The position numbers and the translations under genes were made by a program. DNA of 64,000 nt from CAZBDU01 sp964490725 (GTDB lineage Bacteria; Spirochaetota; Spirochaetia; SZUA-6; DRHE01), in NCBI GenBank assembly GCA_964490725.1, contig CAZBDU010000019.1, forward strand, positions 1 to 64,000, written 5' to 3'. Within the stretch, counting starts at the first letter, position 1; each line of letters opens with the position of its first letter. Shown here piece after piece: positions 62,508 through 64,000 of this stretch. The notes under the pieces were generated by a model. It was not told the origin of the DNA, ran no database searches, and saw only the letters and a program-made list of their open reading frames with translations.

Positions 62508-63988
62508 GGGGCCTGGCCTATCCCGATGCGGCAGGAGAAGCTCTCCTGGACCTCGCTGTACAGGGACGCCTCCACCGGGACGTAGCTGCCGTTCAGGTTG
62601 GCCAGGAGCAGGCGCCGCCGGCCCCTTCGCTCCACGCGGAACTGCAGGTACCCGGTGGCGCCCGCGGAGCCGAGGCGGAGGTCGAGGCGCACGGTGCGCC
62701 CCCCCTGCCGCAGGAGGAACGCGCAGCCGTACAGCGCCATCACTCCCTCCTCCGGCGGCAAGGGGCACAGGGCGGAGGGCTCTCCGTGGAAGGCGGCCTC
62801 CAGGACCGCCGGCTCCTCCGCAGGCAGCTCGCACAACGCCACCTCGTAGGGGGCCAGCAGCTCCAGGCGTCCTTCCAGCCTGGGGTAGCGGGCGGTGAGC
62901 TCCAGATTCAGGCCGGCCTGCCCTTCCGTGAAATAGGCGTCCGCCGTCAGCAGCACCTCCCTGCCTTCCGGCAGCAGGGCGCGCAGCAGCGTGCGCAACC
63001 CCGTGTCCTGCTGGCGGTCGAAGGAGAAGGCGCTGACCATCTCCAGAGGGTAGGGCCTGCCGTCCAGGACCAGATAGCTGTCCGCCGGCTGGCCCGCCAG
63101 GAACGGCTGGCCGTCGCGGCTGATGCCGGCCAGCCGCCCGTCGACGAAGTTCGCCTGGAAGGAGGGGCCGGCCAGGGAGATCGAGCCGGTCATGTTCGCG
63201 GCAAAGACCGGCTCCGTCCGGTGGCGAATCGTTCTGCCCGCCGGCTCGTCGGGGCTCCCGGGGGCGAACATGTCCAGGAGCCGGCGGTAGTCGGCGGGGC
63301 TGCGGCTCTTGCGCCGGCGAATGGGCTCGGCTTTCTGCCAGCGCCTGCGCAGCAGGGGGTCCGGCACCTCCGGGAAGGGTCCCTCCTCCGGCTGCTCCGC
63401 CTGGACCGCTTCGGCGGCCAGCCCGGCGAGGGGCGGGAAGGCCAGGGTGAATCGCTCCGCAAGCGCCTCCAGCAGCTCCGCCAGACGTCCCTCGCCGCGG
63501 GGCTCGGCGCTCTCCTCCATGCGGATCATGAGGAACAGCGCCTCGCCCTGGCCTTCCAGCGCCCGGGGCAGCCGGGCGGTCAGCTCGGGCAGCAGCGCCT
63601 GCGGCCAGAGCAGGTAGGAAAAGAGGGTGGCCCTGTCTGCGGCGGCGCTGAAACGCAGCCGGGCGCTGTCCCGCAGCAGGTGGAGGGTCTCTCGCGAGAC
63701 GGGCGCCCCCGGGAGCCCACCGGCCGCCGCCGGGATGCCCAGAAAGCGAAAGCCGTGCCTGCTGTAGACGCCGCCGGCGCGCTCCCGCAGCACGTCCGGC
63801 GCCAGGGGGGCCAGCGCCTCCGGCTGGCGGCCGAACAGGTCGGCAAAGCCCGGCGCCCAGGGGTTGGAGGTGCACCACTGAAGCTCTCGCTGCAGCTCCC
63901 CGCTGGTGAGGAGGGGGTGGATCGCGCCGCGAAAACCGGCGGGAAGCACCGCGTCCCCCCGGGACCCGGTGCGGAGGCGTATCTCCAT
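62495..63988 (-). CDS. Large hypothetical protein, unrecognised
   Basis: 497 residues, no signal peptide and no membrane helix. The N-terminal 230 residues are helical and Leu/Arg/Ala-rich. A basic patch (RRRWQKAEPIRRRKSRSP) near 220-235 separates them from a beta-rich C-terminal half with YLVLDGRPYPLEMVSAFSFDRQQDTG, LLTADAYFTEGQAGLNLELTARYP, ALYGCAFLLRQGGRTVRLDLRLGS and YVPVEASLY. The C-terminal half could be a carbohydrate-type beta-sandwich, but no catalytic motif was identified. ATG 63988 has GAGGA upstream and forms TGATG with a TGA at its 5' edge, so an upstream gene outside the window probably ends here. It ends convergent with birA, overlapping 13 bases. Confidence 0.7.
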   Translation of the reverse strand: MEIRLRTGSRGDAVLPAGFRGAIHPLLTSGELQRELQWCTSNPWAPGFADLFGRQPEALAPLAPDVLRERAGGVYSRHGFRFLGIPAAAGGLPGAPVSRETLHLLRDSARLRFSAAADRATLFSYLLWPQALLPELTARLPRALEGQGEALFLMIRMEESAEPRGEGRLAELLEALAERFTLAFPPLAGLAAEAVQAEQPEEGPFPEVPDPLLRRRWQKAEPIRRRKSRSPADYRRLLDMFAPGSPDEPAGRTIRHRTEPVFAANMTGSISLAGPSFQANFVDGRLAGISRDGQPFLAGQPADSYLVLDGRPYPLEMVSAFSFDRQQDTGLRTLLRALLPEGREVLLTADAYFTEGQAGLNLELTARYPRLEGRLELLAPYEVALCELPAEEPAVLEAAFHGEPSALCPLPPEEGVMALYGCAFLLRQGGRTVRLDLRLGSAGATGYLQFRVERRGRRRLLLANLNGSYVPVEASLYSEVQESFSCRIGIGQAPQVR

Positions 63989-64000
63989 CAGCAGGTCCTC

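Overview
ORGANISM. The window is very G+C-rich bacterial DNA with tightly packed genes, many joined by GTGA, ATGA or TGATG stop/start overlaps. It is probably from a spirochaete (Spirochaetota). The main hint is that both solute-binding proteins start with signal peptides running into FAGGAQE and FATGQKE, a style common in that phylum. Other hints are outer-membrane-type barrels, a type II secretion system (so a diderm cell) and a cobamide-remodelling cob operon. No rRNA or tRNA was seen, so the placement is an inference. A run of exactly 100 N at 16038-16137, inside a 14-bp tandem repeat, marks a scaffold gap in a draft assembly.

LAYOUT. 1-10.4 kb is a type II secretion operon: prepilin peptidase, secretin D, ATPase E, platform protein F, pseudopilins G, I, J and K, assembly proteins L and M, a GspC-like linker and a TPR lipoprotein. 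10.6-14 kb holds a small exported protein, a bacteriohemerythrin and a CotA/laccase-type multicopper oxidase. 14.4-18 kb holds a GH13 amylase, the repeat/gap and an orphan groEL. 18.1-25.6 kb holds a NarL-type two-component pair, then a sugar ABC transporter (binding protein and two permeases, no ATPase) in one operon with two uroporphyrinogen-decarboxylase-fold proteins. 25.6-30.7 kb is the PrkA-YeaH-SpoVR stress module. 30.7-36 kb is mixed: aldo/keto reductase, Fpg/Nei glycosylase, FHA protein, a predicted beta-barrel protein, dienelactone hydrolase and an ICMT-like membrane protein. 35.8-37 kb holds a sugar isomerase gene between two broken gene ends. 37-40 kb has glycogen phosphorylase and a divergent small membrane protein.

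40-42.4 kb holds three coupled genes that form a split and a fused version of one envelope protein family. 42.5-45.9 kb is a cobalamin-riboswitch operon, cobU-cobT-cobS plus a CbiR-like gene, for salvage and probable remodelling of cobamides. 46-50.4 kb holds a methyltransferase and a heterodimeric ABC exporter. 50.4-55 kb holds a DUF3524/QTMAN-like glycosyltransferase and a phosphonate-type ABC transporter whose permease has an unusual N-terminal half. 55-58.3 kb holds an outer-membrane barrel, a SbnI/SerK-like ParB-fold protein and mnmA. 58.3-61.7 kb is a zwf-opcA-pgl oxidative pentose phosphate operon. 61.7-64 kb holds a short biotin ligase and a large unrecognised gene.

HOW IT FITS TOGETHER. 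Amylase, glycogen phosphorylase, the sugar transporter and zwf-opcA-pgl suggest a saccharolytic organism feeding the oxidative pentose phosphate pathway. The multicopper oxidase and hemerythrin suggest contact with oxygen. Corrinoids are salvaged rather than made from scratch within this window. The least explained parts are the UroD-fold/sugar-transporter operon, the split and fused lipoprotein set, the PhnE with an extra domain, and the QTMAN-like and SerK-like enzymes.
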